A DNA stretch of 64,000 bases from Saprospirales bacterium (GCA_016711605.1 JADJSS010000004.1:124001-188000), one strand, 5' to 3'. Positions 54,114 through 62,582 are shown, numbered from the stretch's first letter. The notes: a model not told the origin generated them from the sequence alone. Program-made: numbers and translations.

Positions 54114-54764
54114 TTGACAACTATTTTTTTTATTGTAGCTTCTTTGTCCATTGTCGGATTTTTCTTTTATCTAAGAAGAAAGAAAACTGTTGCTATAAAA
54201 GATGTTGACATGGATTTTGAAACGCTAGAAAACTCTAACGAACCTATTATTTCGTATTCTGTTTATACAGTTGATACTATTTTAAATCAACGCTTTCTTA
54301 ATTATGCGCACAACCATTTTCCACATCATTTTGGAATATTAAAACATCAACAAATTGAGTTGGATTGGAATGTATTGAATGCTGATTTTATTTCGATAGA
54401 AGGTGTTGGTTTGGTGAAAGCTGTTGGTCGCAAAACATTTTATCCAACTGCAAATACAAAATATATAATTCGTGCAAAAAACAAAGAATACGATATTCAA
54501 CAGGAAATTTTTATTCGCGTTTTTCCAGTGCATGTTGCCGATAATTTAGTAGCAAAAATTCCATCTTTAAAATTTAATTCCGAATTGGAAATTTCGAAAA
54601 TAAATGAAATTCCCAAAGTTGATTTGAATATTTCAACACCAACAATTAATACCTCAAAACCAAATTTAATTTCGTTAAACGATGCAATGAAAACGCATGA
54701 AAAAAGTGCATTTTCATTTGCGAAACTCATCAGTTATTTTAAAACAAAAAAATCGAACTCTTAA
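54114..54764 (+). CDS. Membrane-anchored Ig-like domain protein (paired with DUF4407)
   Basis: A 216-residue protein with one N-terminal membrane segment (TIFFIVASLSIVGFFFYLR) and basic residues after it, so the body is cytoplasmic or exposed on the inner side. Residues about 80-145 look like one Ig-like domain: IELDWNVLNADFISIEGVGLVKAVG then TKYIIRAKNKEYDIQQEIF, the pattern of Ig-like folds in phylum proteins of unknown role. The start codon is TTG at 54114; no ATG fits. A flexible tail of about 60 residues follows. It lies 33 bp upstream of the DUF4407 gene, so the two are probably cotranscribed. Confidence 0.7.
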   Translation: MTTIFFIVASLSIVGFFFYLRRKKTVAIKDVDMDFETLENSNEPIISYSVYTVDTILNQRFLNYAHNHFPHHFGILKHQQIELDWNVLNADFISIEGVGLVKAVGRKTFYPTANTKYIIRAKNKEYDIQQEIFIRVFPVHVADNLVAKIPSLKFNSELEISKINEIPKVDLNISTPTINTSKPNLISLNDAMKTHEKSAFSFAKLISYFKTKKSNS

Positions 54765-54797
54765 ATTCAATAATTCGATCATTCAACAATTAAGATT

Positions 54798-55973
54798 ATG
54801 GAAGATTTCAAAAATAATACAAGTTATCCAATCAGAAATGTAAGTAGTTTTACGCATTTTTTTTGGTGGTGTTCAGGTGCAAACACCGATGTTTTATTGG
54901 ATTGTCCGCATTCTGAACAAAATAAATATGTTGGTATTGGTGCTACTGTTTTCTTCACTGGTTTACTCGCTTCCATTTCAGGTGGTTATGCATTGTATTC
55001 TGTTTTTAACAGCTTATTTCCAGCCATTGCATTCGGCATAATTTGGGGTTTTGTTATTTTTAATTTAGATAGATTTATTGTTTCTACGTTGAGAAAAGAT
55101 GATATTTTTTGGAATGAATTTAAATTGGTTTTACCACGATTAATTTTAGCTGTGATTTTAGCAATCGTAATTTCAAAACCGTTGGAATTGAAAATATTTG
55201 AAAAAGAAATTGCACAAAAAGTACAGGAAAAACAACGTTTATTTGCAATAGAATCGCAACGCAAAGCTGAACAACAATTCAATCCAATTGCAGATAGTTT
55301 ACGCAAAGAAATTGATTATTATAAAAACGAAATTGCCAAAGTTGCCACGTCGCGCGATACCTTATATACAGCATTTATTGGCGAAGCTGAAGGAACTCGA
55401 GGCACCAATAAATTAGGAAAAGGTCCGGTTTTTAAAGAGAAAAAAATACAGTTTGATAAGATCGAACAAGATTTGAAAGATAAGCAAGCACAATTTCAGC
55501 CGTTGATCGATGAACGCGAAAAACAAATTTTGGCACTCAAAGCACAACGCGATACTTCTGTGGCAAAAGCACAGCCAATTATAAGTAATTATGATGGTTT
55601 GATGGCGCGTTTAGATGGTTTGAGCGAACTGCCGCAAATACCAAGTTTGTTTATTATGTTATTGTTTATTTGCATCGAAACGGCACCGGTTTTGTCTAAA
55701 TTATTTTCTGCAAAAGGTCCATACGATGAGAAATTGAAGAATATCGAACATGAAATAGAAATGAGTACGATTGAAAATATCAATTTCAGAAATCACGAAT
55801 TAAATAAAAAACTCACTTTATACACAAACATCGACAAAGCACAAACTGAACAGGAAATTCTAAATCATAAAGAATCACTGAAAATTATGGCTGATGCACA
55901 CGTTGAATTAACCAAAGAAATGGTAAACGATTGGTTGGAAAAAGAAAAAGATAAGCTAAAAAATAAAGTATAG
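54798..55973 (+). CDS. DUF4407 integral membrane protein
   Basis: A 391-residue inner-membrane protein matching DUF4407: FTHFFWWCSGANTDVL at the N-terminus, then a run of three membrane helices (VFFTGLLASISGGYALY, FPAIAFGIIWGFVIFNLDRFI, LILAVILAIVISKPLEL), a long soluble coiled-coil region (about residues 135-265, rich in Lys, Glu and Gln, with QKVQEKQRLFAIESQRKAEQ) and a fourth helix (SLFIMLLFICIETAPVLSKL) before a second charged helix region. The role of the family is not known; it is often seen in Bacteroidota. Upstream partner is the Ig-like membrane protein. The gene ends just before the homopolymer region. Confidence 0.85.
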   Translation: MEDFKNNTSYPIRNVSSFTHFFWWCSGANTDVLLDCPHSEQNKYVGIGATVFFTGLLASISGGYALYSVFNSLFPAIAFGIIWGFVIFNLDRFIVSTLRKDDIFWNEFKLVLPRLILAVILAIVISKPLELKIFEKEIAQKVQEKQRLFAIESQRKAEQQFNPIADSLRKEIDYYKNEIAKVATSRDTLYTAFIGEAEGTRGTNKLGKGPVFKEKKIQFDKIEQDLKDKQAQFQPLIDEREKQILALKAQRDTSVAKAQPIISNYDGLMARLDGLSELPQIPSLFIMLLFICIETAPVLSKLFSAKGPYDEKLKNIEHEIEMSTIENINFRNHELNKKLTLYTNIDKAQTEQEILNHKESLKIMADAHVELTKEMVNDWLEKEKDKLKNKV

Positions 55974-56038
55974 AATTTCAATTTTAACCAATCTTAAATT
56001 CTTTTTAAGTGGTTTTTTTTTTTAACAAACAAAGCGCC

Positions 56039-56353
56039 TTAAAAAAAATTTTTTTTTTTTTTTTCCCCTTTCCCCGCCCCCCGGGGCCGGGCCCCCCCCC
56101 CGCCCCGACCGGTGCCCCGGGAGGGGGGGGGGGGGGGGGGGGGGCCCGGGGGGGGCGGGGCCGGGGGGGGGGGGTTTTTTCGGTGTTTTACAACAAAGAG
56201 GAGGGAGGGGGGGGAGGGGTTTCCTGTTCCTGTTCCCGGGTCAAAATTTTTGTCCCGGGGGGGGAATTTTTTTTGTGGCGGGTTTTTTTTTTTTGGGTTG
56301 CGGCGCATTTTTTTGTTTTGCCTTTTTAGTTTTTTTGGGGGGCGCCCCGGGGG
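56039..56353. other. Homopolymer-dominated region, probable sequence artefact
   Basis: About 315 bp made almost wholly of G, C or T runs of 3-20 bases, with GC content far above the surrounding AT-rich DNA. It gives open frames of Gly, Pro and Phe on both strands that are not credible proteins. The edges are abrupt: the normal sequence resumes at the SDR stop codon. This fits failed base calling or a bad contig join. Confidence 0.85.
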
Positions 56354-56355
56354 TT

Positions 56356-57129
56356 TTAATGCATCAGCTTAGCAGCTGCCCAAGTAGTTAATTTTCTTGG
56401 TGATAATTGAGTGATGAATGCTGTTATTTTATTCATAAATCCAGGTACAATTGAACGTTGACGATTAAACATGGCATTCAATGCAATTTCTGCCACTTGA
56501 GTAGGAGATTGCATGGTGCTTTCGATTATGGAGTTCACTTTTGTATCGGAAACTTCAAAAAATTCGGTACGCGTTGCACCTGGATATAATGTAGTTACAG
56601 AAACATTGGTGCCTTTTAATTCAAAATCCAAACCTTCACTAAACAACATCACATATGCTTTCGTTGCTGAATATGCTGAAACATAAGGCGATGGCTGAAA
56701 TGCACCAATAGATGCAACTTGCAAAATATAACCGTTATTATTTTTCTTCATTTCTAAACCAAATAAATAAGTCAAATGAGTCAAAGTCACCATGTTTAGG
56801 TTAAGCATTTCTATCGTGCGTTCAATCGGAACAGAAAAGAATTCGCCATTTGCGCCAAATCCAGCATTATTCACCAAAACAGAAATCGTTAAATTATTTT
56901 TGTGAGTAAAAGCTAACAATTCATTTGGAGCTTCTTTTTCAGATAAATCCATCGATACCAATTGAATATCAATTTTATCTGTTAGTAGAATTTCTGCTTT
57001 TAATTTTTCTAATCTATCTGTTCGTCTAGCAACCAACACTAAATTATATCCTTTTTTTGCTAATAGTTTTGAGAATTCTAACCCAATTCCACTACTTGCA
57101 CCTGTTACAATTGCATATTCATTTGTCAT
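56356..57129 (-). CDS. Short-chain dehydrogenase/reductase
   Basis: A classical NAD(P)-dependent SDR of 257 aa. Nucleotide-binding VTGASSGIG lies at residues 8-16, NNAG at 87-90 and the catalytic set is Ser 140, Tyr 153 and Lys 157 (YSATK). LVARR after the second strand hints at NADP preference through its arginines. It most resembles the DltE/YqjQ-type subgroup of general oxidoreductases (short C-terminus, PRKLTTWAAAKLM). Substrate unknown. The stop codon falls 3 bp from the homopolymer region. It diverges from pccB. Confidence 0.93.
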   Translation of the reverse strand: MTNEYAIVTGASSGIGLEFSKLLAKKGYNLVLVARRTDRLEKLKAEILLTDKIDIQLVSMDLSEKEAPNELLAFTHKNNLTISVLVNNAGFGANGEFFSVPIERTIEMLNLNMVTLTHLTYLFGLEMKKNNNGYILQVASIGAFQPSPYVSAYSATKAYVMLFSEGLDFELKGTNVSVTTLYPGATRTEFFEVSDTKVNSIIESTMQSPTQVAEIALNAMFNRQRSIVPGFMNKITAFITQLSPRKLTTWAAAKLMH

Positions 57130-57249
57130 CTTATTTTATTTAGATTTTAAAAGTACTAATTATACCTAATTAATAGGCGAATTTTAGCGTCACACATAAA
57201 AAGAATAAAATATTTTTTTTATTGCGTATCATTATTTGTCTTTAAACAT

Positions 57250-57257
57250 TATTTTTG
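57250..57257 (+). promoter_or_regulatory. pccB: -7 box (TATTTTTG) for pccB
   Basis: TATTTTTG matches TAnnTTTG and ends 4 nt before the ATG at 57262, as in the other possible leaderless genes here. Confidence 0.5.
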
Positions 57258-57261
57258 CTGT

Positions 57262-58812
57262 ATGACACATGAACAGAAAATAAAACTTTTAGAACAAAAG
57301 AAAGAAGAAGCATTGTTAGGTGGTGGACAAAAACGCATCGACGATCAACATAAAAAAGGAAAATTAACAGCACGTGAACGATTAGATTTGTTAATGGATA
57401 AAGGTAGTTTCGAAGAACTCGGTATGTTAGTTACGCATCGAGCTACAGATTTCGGAATTGATAAAGAAAAATATTTAAGCGATGGTGTTGTCACTGGATT
57501 TGGTACAATAAACGGAAGGTTGGTATATGTTTTTTCGCAAGATTTTACTGTTTTTGGTGGTTCATTATCTGAAACGCATGCAGAAAAAATCTGTAAAATA
57601 ATGGAATTGGCTGCCAAAACAGGCGCACCTGTTATCGGTTTAAATGATTCTGGTGGTGCACGTATTCAAGAAGGCGTTGTTTCTTTAGGTGGTTATGCTG
57701 ACATTTTTCATCGAAATGTTCAGTATTCAGGTGTTGTTCCGCAGATTTCAGCGATTATGGGGCCATGTGCTGGTGGTGCAGTATATTCACCTGCTATGAC
57801 TGACTTTACGATGATGGTAGAAAATACTTCTTATATGTTTGTCACTGGACCAAATGTTGTAAAAACAGTTACGCACGAAGAAGTTACTTCTGAAGAATTA
57901 GGAGGCGCGATTACACATGCAACCAAAAGTGGTGTAACGCATTTCACGGCAAAAAATGAAGTAGAATGCATTCAACAACTCAAAAAATTATTGAGTTATT
58001 TACCACAAAATTGCGAAGAAAAAGCACCAGTTTATCCATATCAAACAACTTCATCAGAAATAAGAGAAGAATTAGGAAAGATCTTACCAAAAAATCCGAA
58101 CCAACCGTATGATATTCGTGATGTAATTACTAACACAGTTGATGAAGATTCTTTTTTTGAAGTTCATAAATTATTTGCCGAAAACATTGTCGTTGGTTTT
58201 GCACGAATCGCTGGTAAAAGTATAGGTATTGTTGCCAATCAACCTGTTTATTTAGCTGGTGTTTTAGATATTAACAGCAGCAGGAAAGGAGCTCGATTTA
58301 CACGTTTTTGCGATGCATTTAATATTCCATTATTGGTATTGGTAGATGTGCCTGGTTTTTTACCAGGAACCGATCAAGAATGGAACGGAATTATCACCAG
58401 TGGCGCAAAATTGTTGTATGCATTAAGTGAAGCAACGGTGCCGAAAGTAACTGTAATTACACGCAAAGCGTATGGTGGTGCGTATGATGTGATGAATTCA
58501 AAACATATTGGTGCTGATATGAATTTTGCCTGGCCTACCGCAGAAATTGCAGTAATGGGTCCAAAAGGTGCAGCTGAAATTATTTTCAAAAATGAAATTA
58601 AAAATGCAGCCAATCCTGAAGAAAAATTGCAAGAAAAAATTGATGAATATACAGATACATTTGCCAATCCTTACAAAGCTGCAGCACGTGGTTTTATTGA
58701 TGAAGTCATCAATCCAGAACAAACACGTATTAAGTTAATTAAGTCTTTTAAAATGCTAGAAAATAAGGTGGTGAATTCTCCTAAAAAGAAACATGGAAAT
58801 ATTCCTTTATAA
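57262..58812 (+). CDS. pccB: Acyl-CoA carboxylase beta subunit (propionyl-CoA carboxylase-like)
   Basis: Carboxyltransferase subunit that moves CO2 from carboxybiotin to an acyl-CoA, probably propionyl- or methylmalonyl-related. The family N-terminus KGKLTARERLDLLMDKGSFEE is seen, then the acyl-CoA site GLNDSGGARIQEGV and GPCAGGAVYSPAMTDF, and the biotin-side motif VPGFLPGTDQEWNG and RKAYGGAYDVM near the C-terminal domain. 516 aa is typical. No alpha (biotin) subunit, mutase or epimerase gene lies next to it, so the partner is encoded elsewhere. It may support odd-chain or branched amino acid breakdown. Confidence 0.93.
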   Translation: MTHEQKIKLLEQKKEEALLGGGQKRIDDQHKKGKLTARERLDLLMDKGSFEELGMLVTHRATDFGIDKEKYLSDGVVTGFGTINGRLVYVFSQDFTVFGGSLSETHAEKICKIMELAAKTGAPVIGLNDSGGARIQEGVVSLGGYADIFHRNVQYSGVVPQISAIMGPCAGGAVYSPAMTDFTMMVENTSYMFVTGPNVVKTVTHEEVTSEELGGAITHATKSGVTHFTAKNEVECIQQLKKLLSYLPQNCEEKAPVYPYQTTSSEIREELGKILPKNPNQPYDIRDVITNTVDEDSFFEVHKLFAENIVVGFARIAGKSIGIVANQPVYLAGVLDINSSRKGARFTRFCDAFNIPLLVLVDVPGFLPGTDQEWNGIITSGAKLLYALSEATVPKVTVITRKAYGGAYDVMNSKHIGADMNFAWPTAEIAVMGPKGAAEIIFKNEIKNAANPEEKLQEKIDEYTDTFANPYKAAARGFIDEVINPEQTRIKLIKSFKMLENKVVNSPKKKHGNIPL

Positions 58813-58922
58813 ATTATTAATTAAAATTAATTTATACGTTTAGAATAAAGTTGGATAATTATTTATGGTGTAATTTTATTTATTCACATAAATTACATAA
58901 TTTAGCTAACTAAAATTCACAC

Positions 58923-59966
58923 ATGAAGCAGTATATTTTTTTTGCCTTAATTTCGATAGCAATGTCGTCGTGCATACCTGGTGGTGGCACTGCACCAACT
59001 ATGAAGCCAGTCGATACATCTAAGAATCTAACCAAAATTGCTATTGGTTCTTGTTGTAATCAAGTTTTAAACATGTCTATATTTAGAAACGTTGCTTCCC
59101 AAAACCCAGATTTGTATATTGCAATGGGTGATAATATGTATGCAGATTATCTAGATGGAGATCCAAGCGCTTGGATTCAAACTCAATATGATTTATTAAA
59201 GAAAGATTTTAGTTTCTCTAATTTGGTTGCAACTGTACCATCTATTGCCACTTGGGACGATCATGATTATGGTAAAAATAATGCAGGAGCTGAGTATCCA
59301 TACAAATTAATTTCAAAAGATAAATTTTTAAATTTTTGGAATGTACCATCAACCAGCGATAGAAGAACTCACGATGGAATATATACTTCTTACATGTTTG
59401 GAGACGCGGCACATCAAGTACAAATAATTATGCTAGATTGCAGAACATTTTTAAATGTTATTGGTCCAGAACCGATTACACCAACCACAGATACATCAAA
59501 AACAATATTAGGTGCAGCACAATGGGCTTGGTTAAAACAAGAATTACAAAAACCAGCAAAAGTTAGAATTGTAGTTTCTAGCTCACAAATGTGTATCGAA
59601 AAAAATGGTTGGGAAGGTTGGCCAAATTATCCGCATGAAATAGAAAAATTCTTTAAAACCGTAAAAGATGCAAATGCAGAAAACGTATTTGTCGTAAGTG
59701 GTGATGTACATTATTCTGAATTTAGCAAAAGAACTAAAGCTGGTCAATATCCAATTTACGATTTTACATCTAGTGGTTTAACACATACTGAAAACGCAGC
59801 TGCACCAAATATCTACAGAATTGGTACAGCTTTTGTTGCCTTAAGTTTTGGGTTAATTAATATTGACTGGAATGCAACACCTATCCAAGTGAAATTAGAT
59901 ATTTGTAATTTTAATGGTACTGTTGCAAAATCTCACACAATTTCTATGGATGAACTAAAATTTTAA
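58923..59966 (+). CDS. PhoD-like metallophosphatase lipoprotein
   Basis: Exported lipoprotein of 347 aa with lipobox SIAMSSC. The body carries calcineurin-like/PhoD motifs: IAIGSCCNQ, MGDNMYADYLDG (metal ligand Asp/Asn), ATWDDHDYGKNNAG (Asp-His pair), VVSSSQMCIEKNGWEGWPNY and the C-terminal VSGDVHYSEFSKR with the last His ligands. The family are phosphodiesterases or phosphatases with a Fe/Ca centre, often induced by phosphate lack. No PHO-box-type signal was searched successfully. Terminator at 59987-60014. Confidence 0.9.
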   Translation: MKQYIFFALISIAMSSCIPGGGTAPTMKPVDTSKNLTKIAIGSCCNQVLNMSIFRNVASQNPDLYIAMGDNMYADYLDGDPSAWIQTQYDLLKKDFSFSNLVATVPSIATWDDHDYGKNNAGAEYPYKLISKDKFLNFWNVPSTSDRRTHDGIYTSYMFGDAAHQVQIIMLDCRTFLNVIGPEPITPTTDTSKTILGAAQWAWLKQELQKPAKVRIVVSSSQMCIEKNGWEGWPNYPHEIEKFFKTVKDANAENVFVVSGDVHYSEFSKRTKAGQYPIYDFTSSGLTHTENAAAPNIYRIGTAFVALSFGLINIDWNATPIQVKLDICNFNGTVAKSHTISMDELKF

Positions 59967-59986
59967 TAATTAATTCTATATTTTTG

Positions 59987-60014
59987 AAAGCTATCAATTT
60001 GATAGCTTTTTTTT
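59987..60014 (+). terminator. Terminator after the PhoD-like gene
   Basis: AAAGCTATCA pairs with TGATAGCTTT, followed by a run of eight T. It lies 21 bp past the stop at 59966. Confidence 0.88.
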
Positions 60015-60031
60015 ATTTTTATATTTAGATT

Positions 60032-61528
60032 ATGACTTCTAAAAAATACATACTCGCTTTTGATCAAGGTACCACCAGTTCAAGAGCCATTTTATTTGAT
60101 AAAGTTGGAGCAATCGTTGCTGTAGCACAAAAAGAATTCACGCAAATTTTTCCAAAACCAGGTTGGGTCGAACACAATCCTGAAGAAATTTGGCAATCAC
60201 AAATTGAAGTAGCTCGCGAAGTGGTTGCAAAAGCCAATATTCAACCAACTGAAATTGCTGCAATAGGAATTACAAACCAAAGAGAAACAGCCATCATTTG
60301 GGACAAAGAAACTGGAAAGCCAATTTACAACGCAATTGTTTGGCAAGATAGAAGAACTGCTGATTTTTGCGATGAACTAAAATCTCGAAATCTAACTGAA
60401 TACATTAAAGAAAATACTGGATTGGTAATCGATGCTTATTTCTCTGGTACCAAAATAAATTGGATTTTAAATAATGTAGAAGGCGCGCGCCAAAAAGCAC
60501 ACGAAGGAAAATTGTGTTTCGGAACAGTTGATACTTGGTTAATTTGGAAATTAACCAAAGGCGAAGTACACGCAACTGATTTTAGCAATGCATCGCGTAC
60601 ACTTATCTATAATATAAAAGATTTATGTTGGGACGACAAATTATTACATGAGTTTGATATTCCAGCTACCATTTTACCAACGGTTCAATCTTCGTCAGGC
60701 ATTTTTGGAAATACGCATTCTGATGTGTTTTTTGATATTGAAATTCCAATCGCTGGTGTTGCCGGTGATCAACAAAGTGCATTGTTTGGTCAAACTTGTT
60801 TTGAACCAGGCATGGCAAAAAATACGTATGGAACTGGTTGTTTTATGTTGATGAATACTGGAACGGAGCGTGTAAACTCACAACATGGCTTGCTAACAAC
60901 AATTGCTTGGTCTGTTGATGGAAAAGTAGAATATGCGTTAGAAGGTAGCGTTTTCATTGCAGGTGCAGCTATCCAATGGTTACGTGATGGTTTAAAATTA
61001 ATTGATGCAGCACAAGATTCAGAATTTTTTGCGATGAAAGTAGAAGATACAGGTGGTGTTTATGTGGTGCCAGCGTTTGCAGGTTTAGGCGCACCATATT
61101 GGGACATGTATGCTCGTGGTGCCGTTTTTGGATTAACTCGAGGAACTGAAAAGTCGCATTTAATTCGTGCTACTTTAGAGTCTTTAGCATATCAAACCTA
61201 TGATATTTTAGAAGTAATGGAAAAAGATTCTAATATCGAATTAAAAACATTAAAGGTTGATGGTGGAGCTTGTGCAAATAATTTACTGATGCAGTTTCAG
61301 TCAGATATTTTAAATGTTAAAGTTATTAGACCTAAAGTAATTGAAACTACTGCATTAGGTGCGGCATATTTGGCAGGAATTGCAGTTGGTTTTTATAAGA
61401 AAGAAGAACTCTTTAAAAATCAACACATTAGCGCATCATTTGAACCCAAAATGAAATCTGATAAAAGAGAAAAACTATTAAAAGGTTGGAAAAAAGCAGT
61501 AGAAAGAAGTAAGAATTGGGAAGATTAG
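60032..61528 (+). CDS. glpK: Glycerol kinase
   Basis: Phosphorylates glycerol to glycerol-3-phosphate. The FGGY fold has AFDQGTTSSRAILFD at the N-terminus, EHNPEEIWQSQ, ITNQRET, and in the C-terminal half VAGDQQSALFGQTCFEPGMAKNTYGTGCF and GGAFVVPAF-like patterns (GGVYVVPAFAGLGAPYWD). 498 aa is normal. No transporter (glpF) or dehydrogenase (glpD) lies beside it, so glycerol uptake genes are elsewhere. A weak box TATATTTA ends 4 nt before the ATG. A following pair of small lipoproteins is not obviously linked. Confidence 0.95.
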   Translation: MTSKKYILAFDQGTTSSRAILFDKVGAIVAVAQKEFTQIFPKPGWVEHNPEEIWQSQIEVAREVVAKANIQPTEIAAIGITNQRETAIIWDKETGKPIYNAIVWQDRRTADFCDELKSRNLTEYIKENTGLVIDAYFSGTKINWILNNVEGARQKAHEGKLCFGTVDTWLIWKLTKGEVHATDFSNASRTLIYNIKDLCWDDKLLHEFDIPATILPTVQSSSGIFGNTHSDVFFDIEIPIAGVAGDQQSALFGQTCFEPGMAKNTYGTGCFMLMNTGTERVNSQHGLLTTIAWSVDGKVEYALEGSVFIAGAAIQWLRDGLKLIDAAQDSEFFAMKVEDTGGVYVVPAFAGLGAPYWDMYARGAVFGLTRGTEKSHLIRATLESLAYQTYDILEVMEKDSNIELKTLKVDGGACANNLLMQFQSDILNVKVIRPKVIETTALGAAYLAGIAVGFYKKEELFKNQHISASFEPKMKSDKREKLLKGWKKAVERSKNWED

Positions 61529-61599
61529 CCAGAAATTTGGTTATACTTTTGTATTGATTTGTTAAATTTATGGTAACGAACAATTCAATTTGCACTTCT

Positions 61600-61607
61600 T
61601 ATCTTTG
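61600..61607 (+). promoter_or_regulatory. -7 box (TATCTTTG) for the first small lipoprotein
   Basis: TATCTTTG matches TAnnTTTG and ends 22 nt before the ATG at 61630, which supports that start over the earlier frame opening at 61570. Confidence 0.5.
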
Positions 61608-61629
61608 CAATCAATTAAAACAAACCAAA

Positions 61630-61821
61630 ATGAAAAAATTATTCGTATTATTCGCAGCTGCTACATTATTAGTAGGATTCCAAGCTTGCAAACACAATGA
61701 AGAAACTGCTACAGAAGAAACTGCTGTAGTTGAAGAAGCTCCAGCTGTAGATTCATCTGCAGTAGTTGCTACAACTGATTCAGCTGCTGCTGTAGTAGCT
61801 GTTGATTCTACAAAAAAATAA
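61630..61821 (+). CDS. Small lipoprotein A (Ala/Val/Glu-rich)
   Basis: A 63-residue lipoprotein: signal peptide MKKLFVLFAAATLLVGFQAC with the lipid-attached Cys at residue 20, then a short, disordered tail of Glu, Thr, Ala, Val and Ser. No enzyme motif. Its signal peptide is nearly identical to that of the neighbour at 61959, differing at one position (F for V before QAC), which marks the two as tandem duplicates. The tail is more acidic than that of the neighbour. Own terminator at 61842-61867. Confidence 0.8.
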   Translation: MKKLFVLFAAATLLVGFQACKHNEETATEETAVVEEAPAVDSSAVVATTDSAAAVVAVDSTKK

Positions 61822-61841
61822 TTCTGTAGTTTCTCAGAAAT

Positions 61842-61867
61842 AAAAGTCCCAATTTATTGGGACTTTT
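61842..61867 (+). terminator. Terminator between the two small lipoproteins
   Basis: AAAAGTCCC pairs with GGGACTTTT around an 8-nt loop, followed by T-rich sequence. It means each lipoprotein gene is transcribed separately. Confidence 0.88.
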
Positions 61868-61927
61868 TTTTGTATAAAATTTACAATTTTTAACACTTTA
61901 ACTATTGTATCTTTTTATTTTAACCAT

Positions 61928-61935
61928 TACTTTTG
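61928..61935 (+). promoter_or_regulatory. -7 box (TACTTTTG) for the second small lipoprotein
   Basis: TACTTTTG matches TAnnTTTG and ends 23 nt before the ATG at 61959. Confidence 0.5.
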
Positions 61936-61958
61936 CACCAATTAAACCAATTTTAAAA

Positions 61959-62261
61959 ATGAAAAAATTATTCGTATTATTCGCTGCTGCTACTTTATTA
62001 GTAGGAGTTCAAGCATGTAAACAACAAGCTACTGAAGCAACTGAAACTGCTACTGAAGCAACTGAAACTGCTGTTGACGCTGTAGTTGATGCAACTACTG
62101 CTGCTGTTGATTCAACAACTGCTGCTGTTGCTACAACAGCTACTGATGCTGCTACTGCAGTTAAAGATGCTGCTACTGGTGCTGCAGACAAAGCTAAAGA
62201 CGCTGCTGCTGCAGGTGTTGATAAAGCTGCTGCTGCTGCTAAAGACGCTATCAAAAAATAA
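61959..62261 (+). CDS. Small lipoprotein B (Ala/Thr-rich repeats, LEA-like)
   Basis: A 100-residue lipoprotein with signal peptide MKKLFVLFAAATLLVGVQAC and a mature part built from short repeats: ATEATETATEATETA, VDAVVDATTAAVDSTTAAV, then AAVKDAATGAADKAKDAA, giving a predicted long amphipathic helix with Lys every 7-11 residues. This composition recalls LEA-type or apolipoprotein-like stress proteins and Lpp-like helical lipoproteins. I take ATG 61959; the frame opens at 61905 but the added residues are not signal-like. Sister of lipoprotein A. The following terminator at 62281 is bidirectional. Confidence 0.8.
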   Translation: MKKLFVLFAAATLLVGVQACKQQATEATETATEATETAVDAVVDATTAAVDSTTAAVATTATDAATAVKDAATGAADKAKDAAAAGVDKAAAAAKDAIKK

Positions 62262-62280
62262 TTTCAACCGAAATTAAAAA

Positions 62281-62308
62281 AAATGCCTCACCATTTGGTG
62301 AGGCATTT
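62281..62308. terminator. Bidirectional terminator after lipoprotein B
   Basis: AAATGCCTCACC pairs with GGTGAGGCATTT around ATTT, with A-run before and T-run after. It can serve both lipoprotein B (+) and the DUF1232 gene (-). The core stem ATGCCTCAC/GTGAGGCAT equals the cold-shock terminator at 13905. Confidence 0.88.
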
Positions 62309-62330
62309 TAATTTCTACCAACTTATATAG

Positions 62331-62582
62331 CTATTTATTTATAACTATAGTTGGTTTTGAATTTTCTGAAGTTGATTTTTCCTCTTTTTTGAAAATATTT
62401 GGCATTTCAAATCCAAAATACTTAAAAGCTGCAATAAGAATAAAAACAGCACCAGCTTCATCTAAATTTCCAATTAATGGAATATTATCTGGAATCAATT
62501 CAATAAATCCTGCTGTCGGATTGATTAAATAAAAAATAGCGAAGAAAGCTACTCCAATTACAGTCAAATCTTGTTTTTTCAT
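62331..62582 (-). CDS. DUF1232 (YkvA-like) small membrane protein
   Basis: An 83-residue protein with two membrane segments (ITVIGVAFFAIFYLINP-like at residues 6-23, and AVFILIAAFKYFGF at 45-58). Between them lies PDNIPLIGNLDEAG, matching the DUF1232 core (P-x-IP-x-(I/L)G-x-(L)D(E/D)A). Members are membrane proteins of unknown role, often short; this one is truncated at the C-terminal side compared with longer forms and ends in a Lys/Glu/Ser tail. Monocistronic and convergent with lipoprotein B. Confidence 0.8.
   Translation of the reverse strand: MKKQDLTVIGVAFFAIFYLINPTAGFIELIPDNIPLIGNLDEAGAVFILIAAFKYFGFEMPNIFKKEEKSTSENSKPTIVINK

Noticed and set aside
56009..56372. Open frames of Gly/Pro and Phe in the homopolymer block on both strands.
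   Set aside because: They only reflect runs of G, C and T, overlap each other, and have no start signals or recognisable domains.
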